The translations under genes were made by a program, and so were the position numbers. The notes beneath the pieces are model-generated. The model saw nothing but the letters and a program-made list of their open reading frames with translations. It did not search any database and was not told the DNA's origin. From Alphaproteobacteria bacterium (GTDB taxonomy: Bacteria > Pseudomonadota > Alphaproteobacteria > UBA828): a stretch of DNA of 64,000 bases. This document shows positions 60,546 to 64,000 of the stretch, piece after piece; the stretch's first letter is position 1, and every line of letters starts with the position of its first letter. The stretch is taken from NCBI GenBank assembly GCA_011523425.1, contig WTGU01000131.1, positions 45,709 to 109,708 of the forward strand, written 5' to 3'.

Positions 60546-61328
60546 ATGCGCCTCAGGTTGTTTCAGGTCGACGCGTTCACCGATGCGGTGTTCGGCGGCA
60601 ATCCGGCCGCCGTCTGCCCGCTCGATTCGTGGCTGGACGACGACACGCTCCAGGCCATCGCAGCCGAGAACAACCTCTCCGAAACCGCCTTCCTGACCCC
60701 GGCGAACGGCGCCTACGACCTGCGCTGGTTCACGCCGGTCGCCGAGGTCGATCTCTGCGGGCATGCGACGCTGGCCAGTGCCCATGTCGTGTTTCACCAT
60801 CTGCGGCCGGGCGCGGGTCAGATCGCCTTCGATACCAGGAGCGGGCGGCTCGAGGTGGTCCGGCACGAGGATGCCCTGACCATGGACTTTCCTGCGCTTG
60901 CCGCCGAGCCCGTGGCGCTCCCAGTCGACCTCGCCGCCGGGCTCGGCACCGCGCCTGTCGCCGTCTTCGCCGACATGGACTATCTCGCGCTGTTCGAGAG
61001 CGAGGCCGAGATCAGGGCGCTCGTGCCCGACATGGGCGCGCTGGCGCGACTCGACGACCGGCGCGGGATCATCGTCAGCGCGCCGGGCGACGACGCGGAT
61101 TTCGTCTCGCGCTTCTTTTCTCCCCGCCTCGGCGTGCCCGAAGATCCCGTCACCGGATCGGCCCACTGCATGATGGCGCCCTTCTGGGCCGCGCGGCTGG
61201 GCAAGGAGACCCTCCTCGCCCACCAGGTGTCGCGGCGCGGCGGCGTGCTGCATTGCACCGTCGCCGGCGACCGGGTCCGCCTCACCGGCCGTGCGGTCCA
61301 GTATCTCGAGGGCACCATCACGGTGTGA
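60546..61328 (+). CDS. PhzF-family isomerase
   Basis: A 260-residue PhzF-fold protein. It begins FQVDAFTDAVFGGNPAAV and has the catalytic Glu46 in NNLSETAFL and DPVTGSAHC. Family members isomerise or epimerise small metabolites; this one's substrate is unknown. No phenazine gene is near. It is followed 40 bases later by serC. Confidence 0.88.
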   Translation: MRLRLFQVDAFTDAVFGGNPAAVCPLDSWLDDDTLQAIAAENNLSETAFLTPANGAYDLRWFTPVAEVDLCGHATLASAHVVFHHLRPGAGQIAFDTRSGRLEVVRHEDALTMDFPALAAEPVALPVDLAAGLGTAPVAVFADMDYLALFESEAEIRALVPDMGALARLDDRRGIIVSAPGDDADFVSRFFSPRLGVPEDPVTGSAHCMMAPFWAARLGKETLLAHQVSRRGGVLHCTVAGDRVRLTGRAVQYLEGTITV

Positions 61329-61368
61329 CCCCGAGACGCCCGCGCCGCCGCCAACGCCCTCCTCGTCC

Positions 61369-62529
61369 ATGAAGCCCGCCGTCCGCCCCGGCAATCCGCT
61401 CTTCTCCTCCGGCCCGTGCCCCAAGAGGCCCGGCTGGACGGTGGAGGCGCTGGCGGGCGCCTATTTCGGCCGCTCGCACCGGGCGCGGGAGCCGCTGGCG
61501 CGGATCAGGGAGCTTCTGGATCTCTCCCGCTCGCTGCTCGGGCTGCCGGACGACTGGCGGCTCGGAATCGTGCCGGGCTCCGATACCGGCGCCATCGAGA
61601 TGGTCATGTGGTCGCTGCTCGGCCCGCGCGGAGTCGACTTCCTGAGCTGGGACAACTTCGGCGCGCTGTGGGCCTTCGACGGCCAGAGCGCGCTGCACCC
61701 GCTGGATGCGCGCGTGATCGAGGCGCCCTACGGCGCCCTGCCCGACCTCCGCCGGGTGGACCCTGCGCGCGACACGGTGTTCGTCTGGAACGGCACCACC
61801 TCCGGCGTGCGGGTGCCCGATGCGGACTGGATCGCCGCCGACCGCGAGGGACTCACCTTCTGCGACGCCACGTCTGCCGTCTTCGCCTACCCGATGGACT
61901 GGACCAAGCTCGATGCGACCAGCTACTCGTGGCAGAAGGTGATGGGCGGCGAGGCCGGATTCGGCATGCTGATCCTCGGGCCCAGGGCGGTCGAGCGGCT
62001 GGAGAGCGAGACGCCGCCCTGGCCGGTGCCCCGGGTCTTCCGGCTCACCGCCGCGGACGGCAGGCTCAACGAGGGCATCTTCCGCGGCGAGACCATCAAC
62101 ACCGTCTCCATGATGGCGGTGGAGGATGCGATCGACGCGCTGAGGTGGATCGACTCCATCGGCGGCCAGGCGGGGATGATCGCCCGGTCACGGGCCAACT
62201 TCGGCGTCATCGAGTCGTGGGTGGCGGCGCGGGAGTGGGTCGACTTCCTCGCGCGGGCGCCGGAGACGCGCTCCCACACGTCGGTCTGCCTCAGCATCGT
62301 CGACCCCTGGTTCTCCGCGCTGGACGAGGAGGCGCAGTGGGGCGTGATCCGGCGAATGACCGCCCTGCTCGAGGCGGAGGACGCGGCCTATGATATCAAG
62401 ACCCACCGGGCCGCCCCGCCGGGGCTGCGGATCTGGTGCGGCGGCACGGTGCAGCGCGACGATCTCGAAGCGCTGACCCCGTGGCTCGACTGGGCCTGGG
62501 ACGAGGTGCGCGGGCATGGGGGCGGCTAG
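61369..62529 (+). CDS. serC: Phosphoserine transaminase
   Basis: A 386-residue class V aminotransferase. The sequence SSGPCPKRPGW, RSHRAREPLARI and the PLP Lys in SWQKVMGGE mark the alphaproteobacterial/archaeal SerC subgroup. It makes phosphoserine from 3-phosphohydroxypyruvate, and is coupled with serA 27 bases downstream. Confidence 0.93.
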   Translation: MKPAVRPGNPLFSSGPCPKRPGWTVEALAGAYFGRSHRAREPLARIRELLDLSRSLLGLPDDWRLGIVPGSDTGAIEMVMWSLLGPRGVDFLSWDNFGALWAFDGQSALHPLDARVIEAPYGALPDLRRVDPARDTVFVWNGTTSGVRVPDADWIAADREGLTFCDATSAVFAYPMDWTKLDATSYSWQKVMGGEAGFGMLILGPRAVERLESETPPWPVPRVFRLTAADGRLNEGIFRGETINTVSMMAVEDAIDALRWIDSIGGQAGMIARSRANFGVIESWVAAREWVDFLARAPETRSHTSVCLSIVDPWFSALDEEAQWGVIRRMTALLEAEDAAYDIKTHRAAPPGLRIWCGGTVQRDDLEALTPWLDWAWDEVRGHGGG

Positions 62530-62556
62530 ACCCTCCAACCGACGAGGCCGGGAGCG

Positions 62557-64000
62557 ATGCCGAAGGTCCTGATCGCGGACGAGATGAGCGAGGTGGCCGC
62601 GCAGGCGTTCGCCGAGCACGGCGTCGAGGCCGACGCGCGCCCCGGTCTCGCGCCGGAGGCGCTGGCCGGGATCGTGGGCGACTACGAGGGCCTCGCCATC
62701 CGCTCCGCCACAAGGGTGACGGCGGCGCTGCTGGAGCGGGCGGGCCGGCTCAAGGTCGTGGGCCGCGCCGGCACCGGCGTCGACAACGTCGACCTGGAGG
62801 CGGCGACGGCGCGCGGCATCGTGGTCATGAACACGCCGCACGGGAACTCCGTGACCGCGGCCGAGCACACCATCGCCATGATGTGCGCGCTCGCGCGGCG
62901 GATTCCGGAGGCGGACCGCTCCACCCGCACCGGCAGCTGGGAGCGCGGCCGCTTCATGGGCGTGGAGCTCCGCGACAAGACCCTCGGCATCGTCGGCTGC
63001 GGGACGATCGGCGCCATCGTGGCCGCGCTCGCGCAGGGCCTCAAGATGCACGTCATCTCCTACGACCCCTACCTCGCGCCGGACCGCGCCGCCTCGCTCG
63101 GCGTGACGCTGGCGACGCTGGACGAGCTGCTCCGCGATTCCGACGTCATCACCCTGCACGTGCCGCTGACGGACGGCACGCGGGGCATGATCGACGCCGA
63201 CGCGCTCGCCAGGACCAAGCAGGGCGTGCGCATCGTGAATTGCGCGCGGGGCGGGCTGATCGTGGAGGACGACCTCAAGAGCGCCATTGAGAGCGGCCGA
63301 GTCGCCGGCGCCGCGCTTGACGTGTTCGAGGAGGAGCCGGCCCGGGACAACCCGCTCTTCGCGCTGGACCAGGTGATCGCGACGCCCCATCTCGGCGCCT
63401 CCACGGTGGAGGCGCAGGAGAGCGTGGCGCTGCAGATCGCGCAGCAGATGGCCACGTTCCTGCAGAGCGGCATGGTGGTGAACGCCGTCAACGCCCCCTC
63501 GGTGGCGCCGGAGGAGATGGCCAAGCTCGGCCCCTACCTGACGCTTGCCGAGCAGATCGGCAGCTTCGCCGGCCAGATCACCGACGGCCGCATCCGCGCG
63601 GTGTCCGTCGCCTACGAGGGCCAGGCCAGCGCGCTGGATTCGCGGCTGCTCACGGCGGCCGCGCTGCAGGGGCTGCTCGCCCCGCAGCTCGACAACGTCA
63701 ACATGGTGAACGCCCCCTTCCTCGCCCGCGAGCGGGGCATCGAGGTGCGCGAGATCAGGAGCGCGACGACGGAGGACTACCAGACCCTCATGCGGGTGGA
63801 GGTGCTGTCCGGCGAGAAGGCGCAAGGGGTGGCGGGCACGCTCATCGGCGGCGGCGGGCGGCGGATCGTGGAGATCGAGGGCATCAAGATCGAAGCCGAG
63901 CTCGGCCCGCACATGCTTTACTTCACCAACGAGGACAGGCCGGGGCTGATCGGCGCGGTGGCCACGATCCTCGGCGAGGCCGGCATCAACATCGCCACCT
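62557..64000 (+). CDS. serA: D-3-phosphoglycerate dehydrogenase (C-terminus outside window)
   Basis: First and regulated step of serine synthesis. 481 codons are present; the type I enzymes have about 525, so the last 45 or so residues, the end of the ACT domain, are missing. NAD motif GIVGCGTIG near residue 148, the catalytic Arg in NCARGGLI, the Glu in DVFEEEPA and the His in TPHLGAS are present. The intervening domain and the start of the ACT domain (DRPGLIGAVATIL) are visible. GGGAG precedes the ATG. Confidence 0.95.
   Translation, partial: MPKVLIADEMSEVAAQAFAEHGVEADARPGLAPEALAGIVGDYEGLAIRSATRVTAALLERAGRLKVVGRAGTGVDNVDLEAATARGIVVMNTPHGNSVTAAEHTIAMMCALARRIPEADRSTRTGSWERGRFMGVELRDKTLGIVGCGTIGAIVAALAQGLKMHVISYDPYLAPDRAASLGVTLATLDELLRDSDVITLHVPLTDGTRGMIDADALARTKQGVRIVNCARGGLIVEDDLKSAIESGRVAGAALDVFEEEPARDNPLFALDQVIATPHLGASTVEAQESVALQIAQQMATFLQSGMVVNAVNAPSVAPEEMAKLGPYLTLAEQIGSFAGQITDGRIRAVSVAYEGQASALDSRLLTAAALQGLLAPQLDNVNMVNAPFLARERGIEVREIRSATTEDYQTLMRVEVLSGEKAQGVAGTLIGGGGRRIVEIEGIKIEAELGPHMLYFTNEDRPGLIGAVATILGEAGINIAT

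Noticed and set aside
61329..61368. serC leader RNA motif upstream of serC
   Set aside because: Only 40 bases lie between phzF and serC and they show no convincing conserved hairpin.

Overview
The window is 64 kb of GC-rich, densely packed bacterial chromosome. Gene content and order point to an alphaproteobacterium, probably Rhodospirillales in the broad sense. The signs are the smc-dsbA-dciA-mutY block, the bamD-recN-ligA block, a SUF-only iron-sulfur operon with its Rrf2 regulator, the Nudix-DUF6111-CCA transferase order, and palindromic intergenic repeats of a type common in this class. There is no rRNA gene, so the assignment below class level is inference. I saw no CRISPR array, insertion sequence, phage gene or replication origin.

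Layout. 1-9.4 kb: smc (cut by the window edge), a DsbA-like thioredoxin, a solitary DNA methyltransferase, a DciA-like protein, mutY, a TPR/2-oxoglutarate oxygenase fusion, an esterase, a class V aminotransferase and two tiny genes. 9.5-16.8 kb: guaA with a Sel1 protein, then two divergent catabolic gene pairs (N-formylglutamate amidohydrolase plus amidohydrolase; SDR plus trimethylamine-dehydrogenase-like flavoenzyme). 16.8-24.5 kb: tRNA-Arg, a deazaflavin-type reductase, a LysR regulator and a six-gene translationally coupled operon (NMT1-type ABC importer, FAD oxidoreductase, CoA-transferase, enoyl-CoA hydratase). 24.7-26.9 kb: two tRNA-Pro genes, an SDR and a DUF502 membrane protein. 26.9-33.7 kb: the complete operon regulator-sufB-C-D-S-U-T-A, with a good sigma-70 promoter. 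33.7-34.7 kb: the only clearly foreign-looking DNA, an AT-rich GIY-YIG gene next to a toxin-antitoxin-type nucleotidyltransferase whose HEPN partner seems to have been lost.

34.9-46.2 kb: acetoacetyl-CoA ligase, a multicopper oxidase, a carbohydrate-type ABC importer and an acetoin-dehydrogenase-like set acoABC in one direction. 46.4-49.2 kb: DUF1285, Nudix, DUF6111 and CCA transferase, bracketed by two copies of a long palindromic repeat. 49.4-53.1 kb: hyuAB-type hydantoinase/oxoprolinase. 53.4-60.4 kb: an SMR transporter, lipB, ligA, recN, bamD and a Sel1/peptidoglycan-binding protein. 60.5-64 kb: a PhzF-like isomerase, serC and serA (cut by the edge).

The genes mix housekeeping functions (DNA repair and segregation, Fe-S assembly, lipoate and serine synthesis, tRNA maturation) with uptake and breakdown of small organic acids, amides and polyol-like substrates, as expected of a metabolically versatile heterotroph. 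The most unusual parts are the broken MNT/HEPN locus with its GIY-YIG invader, the orphan methyltransferase with an altered catalytic motif, and two ABC-plus-catabolism operons of unknown substrate.
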